NCBI GenBank assembly: GCA_016710785.1 | Contig: JADJUE010000001.1 | Location: forward strand, 434,001 to 498,000 | DNA: 64,000 nucleotides | DNA from: Candidatus Epilinea brevis | GTDB lineage: Bacteria > Chloroflexota > Anaerolineae > Epilineales > Epilineaceae | Direction of reading: 5' to 3' | In this document: positions 29,504 through 38,774 of the stretch, piece after piece | Position numbering within the stretch: the stretch's first letter is position 1 | Layout: the number at the start of each line of letters is the position of its first letter | Translations under genes and position numbers: made by a program | Notes under the pieces: model-generated | What the model was told of the DNA's origin: nothing | What the model saw: only the letters and a program-made list of their open reading frames with translations | Databases searched by the model: none

Positions 29504-30955
29504 ATGCCCCAAAGCGATCATCGCGGCCTGCGGCTGGTCAGCCTGCTCCTGGTGGACATGCTGGTGATCAACCTGGCCTTCGTGGGCGCCCATTGGCTGC
29601 GCTACGGCGCCGGCCTGGGCGGCCCTGTGGCGCTGGCGATACCTTATGCCGCCTACGCCCCCTGGGGCCTGGTGCTGACGGCGCTGCTCATCCCCATCTA
29701 CCGCCTGGAAGGCCTCTACGCCCGGCGCCGGCGCCAGACGGGCGCCGAGACGGCCTACGCCGTCGCCACCGGCACCATCGTGGGGGTGGCCCTGCTCACC
29801 GTGCTGCTGTATGGCCTGCGTCCCGAGGCCCAGTCGCGGTTGATGCTGCCCTACGCCACCGTCCTCATCGTGGTGGGCATCAGCATCACGCGCTGGCTGA
29901 ACCTGTTGCTGCGACGACGCCGCCTGCGCCAGGGGATCGGCGTGGTGGAGACCCTGGTGGTGGGCGCGGGCGAGACGGGCCGGCGGGTGATGGGCGCCAT
30001 CATGGCCGACAGCGACATGGGCTACCGCGTGCTGGGCTTCCTGGATGACGATCCCGTCAAGCGCGACCAGCCCTTGGGCCGCTTCCCACCGTTGGGCGAC
30101 ACCGTCGCGCTCGGCCGCATCCTGCACAGCGGCGCGCCCACGCCTGAAGGCGTGGTGCGCAAGGTGGACGCCGTGGTCATCGCCCTGCCCTGGCAGGCGC
30201 GGGAGCATATCGTGCAGCTGGCCGACATGGCGGAGCGAGCCGGAGCGCAGGTGCATATCGTGCCCGACCTGTTCCAGATGAGCCTCAACCGCGTGGACAT
30301 GGCCACCCTGGGCGGCCTGCCGCTCATCGCGGTGCGCGCGCCGGTGGTGAGCGGCTGGACCGGGGGGGTCAAGCGGACCCTGGACGTGCTGGTATCGGGC
30401 GGACTGCTGATCCTCTTCGCCCCGCTGCTGGTCGTCATCGCCCTGCTCATCAAGCTGGATTCGTCCGGCCCGGTGCTCTACGTGCAGCCACGGGTGGGCA
30501 CCGGCGGACGGCTCTTCCGCTTCTTCAAGTTCCGCAGCATGCAGATCGGCGCCCACGGGCGGCTGGACTCCCTGCGGGCGGTCAACGAGGCATCGGGGCC
30601 GCTCTTCAAGATGAAGCGCGACCCCCGCGTGACTCGGGTCGGGCGCTGGCTGCGGCGCTACAGTCTGGACGAGCTGCCGCAGCTGTGGAACGTGCTCAAG
30701 GGCGACATGAGCATGGTCGGCCCGCGCCCGCCCATCCCGGACGAGGTGGAGCGCTACGCCCCCTGGCATCGCCGCCGCCTGGAGATGGCTCCGGGCTTGA
30801 CGGGCCTGTGGCAGGTGAGTGGCCGCTCCGACCTCAACTTCGACGAGATGGTGATGCTGGACCTGTACTACGCCGAGAACTGGTCCCTGGGCCTGGACCT
30901 CAAGATCCTCCTGCGCACGGTGCCGACGGTGCTGTTGGGCACGGGCGCCTACTGA
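29504..30955 (+). CDS. Polyprenyl glycosylphosphotransferase, WbaP/CpsE type
   Basis: The protein has 483 residues from ATG 29504 (MPQSDHRGLRLVSLLLVDML). The N-terminal half has four to five membrane helices and a Rossmann-like domain (ETLVVGAGETGRRVMGAI). The C-terminal catalytic domain has KRTLDVLVSGGLLILFAPL, KFRSMQ, LPQLWNVLKGDMSMVGPRPP and GLWQVSGRSDLNFDEM, all hallmarks of enzymes that place a sugar-1-phosphate on undecaprenyl phosphate to start exopolysaccharide assembly. Upstream Met codons at 29297 and 29465 are less likely because the residues between them have no membrane character. Confidence 0.93.
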   Translation: MPQSDHRGLRLVSLLLVDMLVINLAFVGAHWLRYGAGLGGPVALAIPYAAYAPWGLVLTALLIPIYRLEGLYARRRRQTGAETAYAVATGTIVGVALLTVLLYGLRPEAQSRLMLPYATVLIVVGISITRWLNLLLRRRRLRQGIGVVETLVVGAGETGRRVMGAIMADSDMGYRVLGFLDDDPVKRDQPLGRFPPLGDTVALGRILHSGAPTPEGVVRKVDAVVIALPWQAREHIVQLADMAERAGAQVHIVPDLFQMSLNRVDMATLGGLPLIAVRAPVVSGWTGGVKRTLDVLVSGGLLILFAPLLVVIALLIKLDSSGPVLYVQPRVGTGGRLFRFFKFRSMQIGAHGRLDSLRAVNEASGPLFKMKRDPRVTRVGRWLRRYSLDELPQLWNVLKGDMSMVGPRPPIPDEVERYAPWHRRRLEMAPGLTGLWQVSGRSDLNFDEMVMLDLYYAENWSLGLDLKILLRTVPTVLLGTGAY

Positions 30956-31027
30956 CGCCGACACCGGACGGGGGGCCGACGCCGGACCCTCCACATTTGG
31001 CATCGAAACCACGAACGGAACCCCGCC

Positions 31028-31525
31028 ATGCCCCTCTACGACTACGCCTGCCGCGTCTGCGACAACAGCTTCGAGATCCGCCAGTCCTACCAGGAAGAAC
31101 CCCTGACCGAATGCCCCAGATGCCATGGCGAGATCCGCCGGGTCATCAACCAGGTGGGCCTGGTGTTCAAGGGCGGCGGCTACTACATCACGGACAGCCG
31201 GCCGGCGGGCGCGAGCGGCAGCACGACTGCCGTCAGCGACGATGCCGGCAACAGTGAAGGCTCGGAGAAGCCAACAACGGCGAACCGTGAGCATGAGGGC
31301 AAGGCCGAGGACAAGAGCAAGGACCGGAACGAAGGGTCGGAAGGAAGATCTGGCGAGAGCCCGGCCGACACCGCCGCGAAGGAAACACCAGCATCGGGCA
31401 AGCCTTCCTCACCACCGGCAAGCTCGCCCACCGTTCCGGGAGCAGCGCCAAGAGGCCCTTCCGCTCCGTCGATCGCCACGCCGCCGACGACCGGCGGTAG
31501 CCAGGGTAGCACAGACAGTCGATGA
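31028..31525 (+). CDS. FmdB-type zinc-ribbon protein with disordered tail
   Basis: The protein has 165 residues. The first 60 are the FmdB/CxxC zinc ribbon: MPLYDYACRVCDNSFEIRQ, then ECPRCHGEIRRVI and FKGGGYYITD. The remaining 100 residues are Ser/Glu/Lys/Pro-rich and probably unfolded. Family members are thought to be regulators linked to amide metabolism, but this is weakly established. Its stop overlaps the next start by ATGA. Confidence 0.9.
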   Translation: MPLYDYACRVCDNSFEIRQSYQEEPLTECPRCHGEIRRVINQVGLVFKGGGYYITDSRPAGASGSTTAVSDDAGNSEGSEKPTTANREHEGKAEDKSKDRNEGSEGRSGESPADTAAKETPASGKPSSPPASSPTVPGAAPRGPSAPSIATPPTTGGSQGSTDSR

Positions 31526-32538
31526 GCCAACTGCAGGTCGGCGTCATCGGGTACGGGTACTGGGGGCCGAACCTGGTCAGGAACTTCACGGCCTGCCCAA
31601 CCACCCATGTAAGGGCCGTCGCCGACCGGGATCCGAAGCGTCGCGCGGCCGTCAAGGGGCTGTATCCGACGATCGATGTCGTGGAAGACCCCAGCCGTAT
31701 CCTCACCGATCCCGCAATCGATGCAGTCGCAATCGTGACGCCGCTCAGCACGCATTTCGCGTTCGCCAAGGCAGCGCTCGAGAACGGGAAGCACGTCCTC
31801 GTCGAGAAGCCGCTGGCGGCCAGCTCCAAGGAATGTGACGAGCTTACCCAGCTGGCGAGAGCGCGTGGCCTCACGTTGATGGTGGATCACACCTTCGTCT
31901 ACACCGCGGCGGTTCAACGCATCAAAGCCTACGTTGACGCCGGCGAGCTAGGTCGCATCCTGTATTTCGACGCCGTACGAATCAACCTTGGGCTCTTCCA
32001 GCCGGACTCCAACGTCATCTGGGATCTTTCGCCGCACGACCTCGCGATCCTGGACTATGTCCTGGGCTTCGAGCCCCGCTGGGTCGCCGCTCTGGGTGCT
32101 TGCCATTACAAGGACGGGGTCGAGAACATGGCCTACATCACCGTGGGGTTTGACGAGAGCGTGGTCGCGCACCTTCACGTCAACTGGGTGTCCCCGATCA
32201 AAGTGCGGCGCATCATGATTGCCGGCAGCAAGAAGATGGTGGTCTACGACGACACTGAGCCGAGCGAGAAGATCAAGCTCTATGACGCCGGAATGGGGGT
32301 CTCCCACCTCGACCGTGAGGGAGCCCCCAGCATGCTCGTGGAGTATCGGACCGGGGATGTCCTCGCCCCCCATCTCGACCGGACGGAGGCGCTAAGTCGC
32401 GTGACGCAATCCTTCGAGATCGCTTGCCGTACCGGGATCCCGCCTCTGACCGATGGCGCCGCGGGCTCGCGCGTGGTGCGGCTCATCGAGGCTGCGCAGC
32501 GCTCGCTTCAAGCGCAGGGATCGAAGGTGATGCTGTGA
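31522..32538 (+). CDS. Gfo/Idh/MocA-family sugar oxidoreductase
   Basis: The protein has 338 residues. It has an N-terminal NAD(P)-binding Rossmann fold (VGVIGYGYWGPNLVRNF) and the family motif HVLVEKPLAASSKE with the catalytic-site Lys in EKP. The C-terminal half is the substrate domain (FDAVRINLGLFQPD, HDLAILDYVLG). Such enzymes oxidise or reduce nucleotide sugars or inositols; similar proteins serve in 2,3-diamino sugar synthesis for surface glycans. GC at third positions is lower than in the neighbours, hinting at separate origin. It is coupled to FmdB by ATGA. Confidence 0.9.
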   Translation: MSQLQVGVIGYGYWGPNLVRNFTACPTTHVRAVADRDPKRRAAVKGLYPTIDVVEDPSRILTDPAIDAVAIVTPLSTHFAFAKAALENGKHVLVEKPLAASSKECDELTQLARARGLTLMVDHTFVYTAAVQRIKAYVDAGELGRILYFDAVRINLGLFQPDSNVIWDLSPHDLAILDYVLGFEPRWVAALGACHYKDGVENMAYITVGFDESVVAHLHVNWVSPIKVRRIMIAGSKKMVVYDDTEPSEKIKLYDAGMGVSHLDREGAPSMLVEYRTGDVLAPHLDRTEALSRVTQSFEIACRTGIPPLTDGAAGSRVVRLIEAAQRSLQAQGSKVML

Positions 32539-32574
32539 CTGTATCCTTGGTCAACCGGGCAAGTCAATCGACGC

Positions 32575-33855
32575 CTACCGTACCCGCCGCCGCCCCCACA
32601 GCAGCAGACCCACCGGCAACCACAGCACCGCTCCGCAAGGCAGCCCCCCGCCGGCCGGTGCCGGCGTGACGCGCGGGCGCGGCGTGGAGCCGGGGGCCGG
32701 GGTGACCACGGCGGCCATCCGGCGACCGGCCCGCCAGGCCTGGTAGAGGCCCAACTGGTCGTAGCCGTAGATGCCCCGCAGGGCCTCATCCATGTCCTGC
32801 TCGGCCTGCCCCACGGTGTCCAGCAGACGCCGGAAGCGCACTTCGCCGCCGCTCTGGAGGAGGTAGTCCACGAAGTCCCGGCTCTGGGCGTAGGCCAACT
32901 CCACCTGGTCCGGGTTGCCCGGGAAGCTGGTGAGCGACAGCACGCTCATCACCCGATCGTCGGCGATGGCCCGGTCGAGCTGTCGCTGCTCGTCGCCCTC
33001 CAGCGGGCCTTCGACGTACATGGCCAGGCCCTCGTCCAACCACAGCGGGGCGTCCATGTAGGATTCCTCGAAATGCAGGTGCAGGACGATGTGGCTCAGT
33101 TCGTGGGCGATGACCTCTTCCAGCTCCGACCCGCCCGTGCCCGCGTCCAGGATGAGGATGTCCGGGGCCACCCGCGCCCCAAGGGTGGACAGGCGCTCCT
33201 CGTAGCCGGCGCCGCGGTCGAACATGGCATCGCGCAGGTCGTCCTGCGACTGATAGGCGACGATCTCGATCAAGCGGTCCGGGCGGGAGCCGATCAGGGG
33301 CTCCAGGCGGTCCAGGGCGGCGTCGGCCTGGGCCTGGATGTCCGCGGCGAAGCCCTGCGGCGCGTCGTACCACCAGACGCGCAGCGCCTCGTCCTCCAGG
33401 GACTGCCACTGGAAGCGCTCGTCCATGTAGCGCGCCTCTTGGGCGGCCGTCTCCAGGACCCGCCCGTCGTCCAAGGTGACCGACCACCACCAGCGGATCA
33501 TGGACGCCGGCGGGATGGACCCCCGCACCAGTTCCTCTTCGTGGCTGGCCTCCACCTGGCGCCCCCCCGGCTCGAACTCCGGAACGCGCCTGTTGCGTGG
33601 CGCGTCCTGACCGATGCTGTAGCGCAGGACCACCTGCTCGACGGGCGCCGGGGCCCGGGCGGACAGGCGGAAGGTCAGGGTCTCGGCGAAGGCGACGTCC
33701 AGACGGTCGGTGCCGACCTTCAGCTCCGGGGCGCCGACCGCGGGCGCCTGGGCCAAGGCGGGGGCGGGGTTCGGCGGCCCGAAGACCAGGAAGACCGCCA
33801 GGGCCAGCAGGCGGTGGAGACGGCGGGGGCGCCGGAGGGTCGCGTCGCGGTGCAT
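32575..33855 (-). CDS. MA-family zinc metallopeptidase, membrane-anchored
   Basis: The protein has 426 residues. It carries a signal peptide (LLALAVFLVFGPPNPAPALA) and a gluzincin active site: HELSH at residues 251-255, with the third ligand Glu in WLDEGLAMYVEG. This places it in the peptidase-MA-like family. Before it is an Ig-like beta region (LKVGTDRLDVAFAETLTF). A Pro-rich linker and a C-terminal hydrophobic helix (LPCGAVLWLPVGLLLWG) followed by Arg residues anchor it at the membrane. It is convergent with the sugar oxidoreductase across 36 bases. Confidence 0.88.
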   Translation of the reverse strand: MHRDATLRRPRRLHRLLALAVFLVFGPPNPAPALAQAPAVGAPELKVGTDRLDVAFAETLTFRLSARAPAPVEQVVLRYSIGQDAPRNRRVPEFEPGGRQVEASHEEELVRGSIPPASMIRWWWSVTLDDGRVLETAAQEARYMDERFQWQSLEDEALRVWWYDAPQGFAADIQAQADAALDRLEPLIGSRPDRLIEIVAYQSQDDLRDAMFDRGAGYEERLSTLGARVAPDILILDAGTGGSELEEVIAHELSHIVLHLHFEESYMDAPLWLDEGLAMYVEGPLEGDEQRQLDRAIADDRVMSVLSLTSFPGNPDQVELAYAQSRDFVDYLLQSGGEVRFRRLLDTVGQAEQDMDEALRGIYGYDQLGLYQAWRAGRRMAAVVTPAPGSTPRPRVTPAPAGGGLPCGAVLWLPVGLLLWGRRRVR

Positions 33856-33904
33856 GGGCTAATCATGCCACCAGGCTGCCGATCTGGCCGCATGGACGCA
33901 TCGC

Positions 33905-33913
33905 TGATATCGT
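33905..33913 (+). promoter_or_regulatory. Extended -10 promoter, TGATATCGT
   Basis: TG-A-TATCGT lies 49 bases before the start of the small lipoprotein gene. The same element recurs before several other genes (see 43016, 47987, 54592, 63602). Confidence 0.55.
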
Positions 33914-33962
33914 TCCCCGCCGGCCGCCTGGCCTGCCGACCGCATCCAAGAAAGGAACCGTC

Positions 33963-34487
33963 ATGCTTCGCCCCGTCTCGTCCACTTTCCTGCTCGCCGC
34001 CGCCCTCCTCCTGAGCGCCTGCTCGGGCGCCGAGGAAGCTGCGGCACCGGCCGACGCGCCCGCTGATGCCCCCGCCGCCGAGGAGGCCGCCGCCCCCACC
34101 GAGGCCGCTGCGCCGGCCGCCGACGAGGCCGCCGCGGGCGATGCGGCGACCGCAGGCCTCAGCGGTGTCGATTTCGTCGCCCAGGCCGAGAGTCTCGCCG
34201 GCAGCACCGTGACCCTGGGCCGCTGCGCCCTCATGACCGAGCCCATCAGCGACGGGTCGCTGGGTTGCCGGGTGGTGGACGAGGACGGCAAGGACGTCAA
34301 GACCCCGGACGATCTGCCCGTGGACGTCTTCTTCAAGGAAGCCGACCTCAGCGCCGAGGCGAAGGCCGTGATGGCCGCGGCCTGCCCGGACGGCTTCTGC
34401 GACGTGCAGCTGACCGGGACTTTGGCGGTGGCTCCGGCCACCTTCTATGTGTCGATGACCGACGTGGTCCTCGCCCCGATCGACTGA
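33963..34487 (+). CDS. Small lipoprotein with Ala/Glu-rich linker
   Basis: The protein has 174 residues. ATG 33963 follows AAAGGAA. The lipoprotein signal ends LLLSAC, then comes a 45-residue linker of Ala, Glu, Pro and Asp. The folded part from about residue 65 (VDFVAQAESLAGSTVTLGRC, CPDGFCDVQLTGTLA) has three Cys and resembles small OB-fold-like periplasmic domains. The function is unknown. It is flanked by divergent and convergent genes, so it is a single-gene unit. Confidence 0.85.
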   Translation: MLRPVSSTFLLAAALLLSACSGAEEAAAPADAPADAPAAEEAAAPTEAAAPAADEAAAGDAATAGLSGVDFVAQAESLAGSTVTLGRCALMTEPISDGSLGCRVVDEDGKDVKTPDDLPVDVFFKEADLSAEAKAVMAAACPDGFCDVQLTGTLAVAPATFYVSMTDVVLAPID

Positions 34488-34587
34488 AGCCTGCCGGGCT
34501 GATGCCTGATCGACCGGAGCCCGGTTGACCCCCACCTCGAGGACTGCACGCTCCGCGGCCGGCCGCCGGCAATCCGGCGGCCGGCCC

Positions 34588-37329
34588 CTAAGGACAGACC
34601 TGGATACGCCCCGCGATCTCGCGGTAGATGCCGGCCAGATCCTCCGGGTCCGGGGTGTACAGGAAGTCCGCCGGCCTGCTGGCCACCGCGGCCAACAGCG
34701 GGCGCAGGACATCCTCGCCCTCTCCCAACCCGATGGTGAACACCCGTGTGCCGGTGCGCTTGACCGCCGCGGCGGAACGCAGCACCACGCATTCCTGATC
34801 CGGGCAGTCGGGTGTTCCCGAGCCGGCCCCGAAGGGAACCTGATTGGGCAGGCCGTCGGTCATGAGCACCAAGGTGGCCGTGTTGCCGGGCAGGCGCGGT
34901 CCGGCGGCCAAGACCGACTGCCCCTGCGTCAAGGCCAGGTCCAGGCGCGTGCCTTCCGCCATCCGCCGCCCCAAGGCGTCGATGGCCGCCGCGATGGCCG
35001 CTGGATCGTCGCTCAGGGCGATCTGCGTCCAGGCCTGGCCGTTGAAGCCCACGATGCCGAGCTGGTCCTGCCGGCCCCAGCCGTCACGCTCCAGGTCCAA
35101 CAAGCGCACGAAAGCCCGGGCTGCCTCCAGCGCTGCCTGAGCCTTGCTGCGCCCGGTTCGCGTGGGCCGGGCCATGGAACTGGAGAGGTCCAGCACCAGC
35201 ACCAGGTCCGCGTGCTGCTCCTCCGGCTGGCAAGGCCGGGGCGTGGGCGCCGGCCGGCATTCGTTGAAGGTGGCCGCGATCTGGGCATAGATGCCCGCCA
35301 GTGCCGTGCCGTCGGGCGCATAGTGGTACATCCAGCGCTCGGACGCGCAATCGATCATCAACCAGGGGAGGATGTCCCGCGGCGTCCCCAGGCCCACGGT
35401 GTACACCCGCGCGCCGGAGGCCTTGGCCGCCTGGGCCGCCTGCAGCACCGAATCCTCCTGGCGCCGGCTGCCCGGATAGGGCGAGCCGTCCCCGAAGGGC
35501 ACGCGGTTGGGCAGGCCATCGGTCAGGACGATGATCACCGGTCGGTTTCGCGGCATGCGCTCTGGACCCTCCAGCGCCCTTCGGCCCCAGGCGAAGGCCA
35601 GGTCCAGCCGCGTCCCTTCCTGGGTGCGGCCGGCGATGCGGTCCAGGGCTGCCAGGGCCGCGGCGCGGTCATGGGTCAGACCCTGCTCGATCCAGGCCTG
35701 GTCGTTGAAGCCCACGATGCCCACCTGGTCGAACAAGCCCTGGCCGTTGCCCTCCAACTGCAGCTGGGCGATGAAGCTGCGCGCCGCGGCGATGGCCGCC
35801 GCGTTCTTCGGCTGCCCGCCGGGTGCCACCGGGCGCAGCATTGAGGTGGAGCGGTCCAGGACCAGGATCACGTCGGTGCGGAAGGCGTCCGGGTTGCAGG
35901 GCTTGCTCTTCTCCAAGAAGGGCAGATAGATGGGCTCGGGCCGCGGCTGCGGACAGAGCATCTCCACGTCGCCCAGGCCGTTGGACTTGCCAAAGGTCTG
36001 CCCGGCGCGCATGACGTAAAGCTCTTCGCGCCGCGGGTTCTTGCCGGTGGCGACATCGAACCACAGCGCGCCGCCGGAGCTGTACTGCAGGGGACTGAGG
36101 GCACTCATCACCACCTGTCGCGCCCGGGGCAGGTAGGCCAGGCCGCCCATGCCGGTCTCGGGATGCCCATCCCAGGTGGCGCCCACCGCACGGCTTGCGT
36201 CCTCGCCGAAGTACTCCGGATCGGCGTCCAGCTGCCAGCCGGTTCCTCGCGCATGGGCCATCAGGATGTCGCCGGCCTGCTGACCGTTCTGCTCCCCTGG
36301 CGGCAGGGCGCCACCGGGCTCGAAGAGGGTGCGGTCACCGTTGCGGTCGCGCAATCCCAGGACCATGTCACCGTCAGCCGTGAAGGCGATGTCCGTCAGC
36401 CAGGGCTGGGGCCAGATGAACATGCCACCGTGGAGGGTCTGCTGGCCGGTCAGCAGCCAGGGCTTCCACTGGGCCGGCACCTCGTAATGAGGCCCTTGCC
36501 AGGCGTAGTCGAGGCCGAAGTCCAGCACCAAGCGCATGCGGCTGCCGTCCGGCCGGGATTCGTAGACGTAGGCATGGAGATCCTTGGCCTCCTGACTGAC
36601 CGAGGCGTCACGCAGCACCCCGTGGTAGAGCAAGCCACGCCGGTAGGCCAGGGCGAAGGGTCGCGCTTCCAACTCGGCCCAGGGCAGGTCGGCGGCGCCA
36701 TGGGCGAAGCTGCCCAGCAACAGGCGGTCGGCGACCCGATAGCGCAGGATGCGCCGCGTATTCAGGTTGACGGTGAAGAGCTCGCGGCCATCTTCGCTCA
36801 GGTCCAGATCGCCCAACGCGCTCTTGCCCACGGCATCGCGGCCCAGCTGGTCGAAGACGCCGTCCCCCACCGGCCCGTGGGCATCGGCGCCGCTGTCCGG
36901 CACCCGCGTCCATTCGGCCACGTCGCCGGCGCTGAGATCCACACGGTAGATGCCGCCGGGGCCGGCCGGCCCGAAGGCCGTGGCCCGTTTGTGAAAGGCG
37001 CCGGCGTAGAGCGTCTGCGCCGCGCCGTCGACGCCAACGCCCCAGGTGGCCCCGATCTGCGCCTGCGTCGCCAGCACCTCATGCTCGCTGCGCCCGTCGG
37101 GCGAGGCGTGGAAGGCGACCAGGGCCGCCTGGTCCAGCCCGCCGGTCATCACGTATTGGGGGACCGCCAGGTAGGGGTTGTCCGTGGCGCAGGCCTCGGC
37201 GAGCGGCAGGGGCAAGCCGGCAGCACGCAGTTGCGGCAGCGAGGGCGCGGCGACCAAAGGCAGCAGCAGCCAGAGACACGCAATCAAAGACCTGCGCAAC
37301 GTGAAAGCTCGGCCGAGTGACGGCGCCAT
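34588..37329 (-). CDS. Secreted protein with beta-propeller and two von Willebrand A domains
   Basis: The protein has 913 residues and a signal peptide (LIACLWLLLPLVAAPSLPQ). Residues about 50-460 look like a propeller with phrases such as DLSEDGRELFTVNLNTRRIL. Two VWA domains follow, each with an intact MIDAS: VILVLDRSTSM near residue 486 and LVLVLDLSSSM near 708, both with later TDGLPN. The motif IYLPFLEKSKPC between the propeller and first VWA is similar to the short LPxL motif of secreted Chloroflexota proteins. VWA domains bind protein ligands through a metal. The gene is a single unit convergent with the lipoprotein gene. Confidence 0.88.
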   Translation of the reverse strand: MAPSLGRAFTLRRSLIACLWLLLPLVAAPSLPQLRAAGLPLPLAEACATDNPYLAVPQYVMTGGLDQAALVAFHASPDGRSEHEVLATQAQIGATWGVGVDGAAQTLYAGAFHKRATAFGPAGPGGIYRVDLSAGDVAEWTRVPDSGADAHGPVGDGVFDQLGRDAVGKSALGDLDLSEDGRELFTVNLNTRRILRYRVADRLLLGSFAHGAADLPWAELEARPFALAYRRGLLYHGVLRDASVSQEAKDLHAYVYESRPDGSRMRLVLDFGLDYAWQGPHYEVPAQWKPWLLTGQQTLHGGMFIWPQPWLTDIAFTADGDMVLGLRDRNGDRTLFEPGGALPPGEQNGQQAGDILMAHARGTGWQLDADPEYFGEDASRAVGATWDGHPETGMGGLAYLPRARQVVMSALSPLQYSSGGALWFDVATGKNPRREELYVMRAGQTFGKSNGLGDVEMLCPQPRPEPIYLPFLEKSKPCNPDAFRTDVILVLDRSTSMLRPVAPGGQPKNAAAIAAARSFIAQLQLEGNGQGLFDQVGIVGFNDQAWIEQGLTHDRAAALAALDRIAGRTQEGTRLDLAFAWGRRALEGPERMPRNRPVIIVLTDGLPNRVPFGDGSPYPGSRRQEDSVLQAAQAAKASGARVYTVGLGTPRDILPWLMIDCASERWMYHYAPDGTALAGIYAQIAATFNECRPAPTPRPCQPEEQHADLVLVLDLSSSMARPTRTGRSKAQAALEAARAFVRLLDLERDGWGRQDQLGIVGFNGQAWTQIALSDDPAAIAAAIDALGRRMAEGTRLDLALTQGQSVLAAGPRLPGNTATLVLMTDGLPNQVPFGAGSGTPDCPDQECVVLRSAAAVKRTGTRVFTIGLGEGEDVLRPLLAAVASRPADFLYTPDPEDLAGIYREIAGRIQVCP

Positions 37330-37470
37330 GCGATCCCCATTCCTCTCTCAAGGACACCGCAGCCGCTGCAGCCGCGAGCTGGAATTCGCTGTTCTGGCGA
37401 CAGCGTTGGATGCTCGAGGGCCGGGCGGGCCTGGAAGATGCAGGATATGCCTTTCGGTCCCGGGGGTCAA

Positions 37471-38040
37471 TCAGGCTCCCGGAGCCGCCACCGCAGCTTT
37501 CCCCACCCCCGTCCCCCGCCGCCCCAGGTCGATCTCATACAGCTTGCGCTCGCCGTCTGCCGCCACCTTCAAGAGGGCCACGGTCCGCCGCTCGTGGAAG
37601 CCGTGGTGGCCGGCGGCGCCGGGGTTGATCCAGAGCGTCCCCAGCACCCGGCCCGCCACCGGGATATGGCTGTGGCCCACCAGCAGCACATCCGGTCGGC
37701 TCCGAGCGATGAGGTCGCGGGCCTGGGCGTTGGGCTTGAGCGGCGAGCCGGCGATGTGCAGGGAGGCGATCCTCAGGCCCGCCACGGTGATGACCGCGCT
37801 CAGCGGCAGGTCCTGCAGCGGCCCCCAGTCGATGTTGCCACGCACGGCGGTCACCGGCGCGATGCGCTCCAGCTCCCGGAGCACCGCCGGGTCGCCCACG
37901 TCACCGGCGTGGACGATGCGCGACACCCCGGCGAAGTGGGTGTGGATCGCCGGGTCCAACCAGCCATGCGTATCGGCGATGAGGCCGATGGCGGTGTCGA
38001 CTGAAACGCGGGAGGGAGCGCCGGAGGCCTCAGGATCCAT
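37471..38040 (-). CDS. YfcE/MJ0936-type metallophosphoesterase
   Basis: The protein has 189 residues, the usual size. The metal-binding motifs run in order: GLIADTHGW, VHAGDVGD, VRGNIDWG, LLVGHSHIPV, and NPGAAGHHG. Such enzymes hydrolyse phosphodiesters, often cyclic nucleotides in vitro. The start ATG 38040 is the first in frame; a Met later would cut into the fold. The next gene upstream is divergent vapB. Confidence 0.92.
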   Translation of the reverse strand: MDPEASGAPSRVSVDTAIGLIADTHGWLDPAIHTHFAGVSRIVHAGDVGDPAVLRELERIAPVTAVRGNIDWGPLQDLPLSAVITVAGLRIASLHIAGSPLKPNAQARDLIARSRPDVLLVGHSHIPVAGRVLGTLWINPGAAGHHGFHERRTVALLKVAADGERKLYEIDLGRRGTGVGKAAVAAPGA

Positions 38041-38136
38041 AGGAGCAATCCTAGCCTGCGGGCCGGCTTGGCCGCAAGCGACTTGCCCTAGCCCCGAGAT
38101 GGAACCATAATGGTTTCCCTATGGTTGGAGATAGAC

Positions 38137-38382
38137 ATGCCCACGACCTTGACCCTGAAGAACATCCCCGATGCCGTGTACGAGCGGCTGAAGGCATCGG
38201 CCGAGATGCACCGCCGCAGCCTCAACAGTGAGGCCATCATCTGCCTGGAATTGGTACTGGTGCCCAACAGAGCCGCGCCCAGCGAACGACTGGCTCGTGC
38301 GCGCGAATTGCGGTCCGGGTTGACCGCATCCGCGTTCCAGGCGCAGGACATCGACGATCTGAAGCGGTTGGGCCGTCCATGA
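38137..38382 (+). CDS. VapB/FitA-like antitoxin
   Basis: The protein has 81 residues from ATG 38137 (MPTTLTLKNIPDAVYERLKA). A ribbon-helix-helix DNA-binding domain covers the first 45 residues; the rest is a helical tail that would plug the toxin active site. The stop overlaps the toxin start by ATGA at 38379, the usual coupling. It probably binds the short gap upstream and represses its own operon. A Met 27 bases earlier is unlikely. Confidence 0.88.
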   Translation: MPTTLTLKNIPDAVYERLKASAEMHRRSLNSEAIICLELVLVPNRAAPSERLARARELRSGLTASAFQAQDIDDLKRLGRP

Positions 38383-38774
38383 TCGTGGTGGACACCAACA
38401 TCGTGGCTTACTTGTACCTTCCGGGCGAGCATACCGCGGCGGTCGAGCGTCTGTTGGAACGCGATCCGGAGTGGGCAGCACCGATCTTGTGGCGCAGCGA
38501 GTTCCGGAACATCCTGGCGGGCTACTTGCGACGTGGCCACCTGACCTTCGAGCAGGCGTTTTCGCTACAGGCCGAGGCTGAACGCCTGCTCGCCGGTTCG
38601 GAGTTCGAAGTCGACTCGCTTTCGGTGCTGGAGCTTGCGCGCGACAGCGACTGCTCTGCGTATGACTGTGAGTTCGTCGCCTTGGCGCTGAGGCTTCGAA
38701 CGAAGCTGGTGACGATGGACGGCAAACTGCTCCGAGCGTTTCCGGAAAGGGCCATCCCGCTGCCGGTGGCCTGA
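38379..38774 (+). CDS. VapC-type PIN-domain toxin ribonuclease
   Basis: The protein has 131 residues. It begins MIVVDTNIVAYLYLPGE, with the first catalytic Asp at position 5. Further acidic residues occur in RSEFRN, SAYDCEF and VTMDGKL, completing the four-residue PIN site that binds magnesium. VapC proteins cleave RNA, often initiator tRNA or rRNA. It is encoded directly after the antitoxin. The antisense strand of its 3' two-thirds is also open and continuous with the next minus-strand gene. Confidence 0.9.
   Translation: MIVVDTNIVAYLYLPGEHTAAVERLLERDPEWAAPILWRSEFRNILAGYLRRGHLTFEQAFSLQAEAERLLAGSEFEVDSLSVLELARDSDCSAYDCEFVALALRLRTKLVTMDGKLLRAFPERAIPLPVA

Noticed and set aside
28934..31294. 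A 786-codon minus-strand frame across the sugar transferases
   Set aside because: Antisense shadow of genes with strong family motifs; no recognisable domain of its own.
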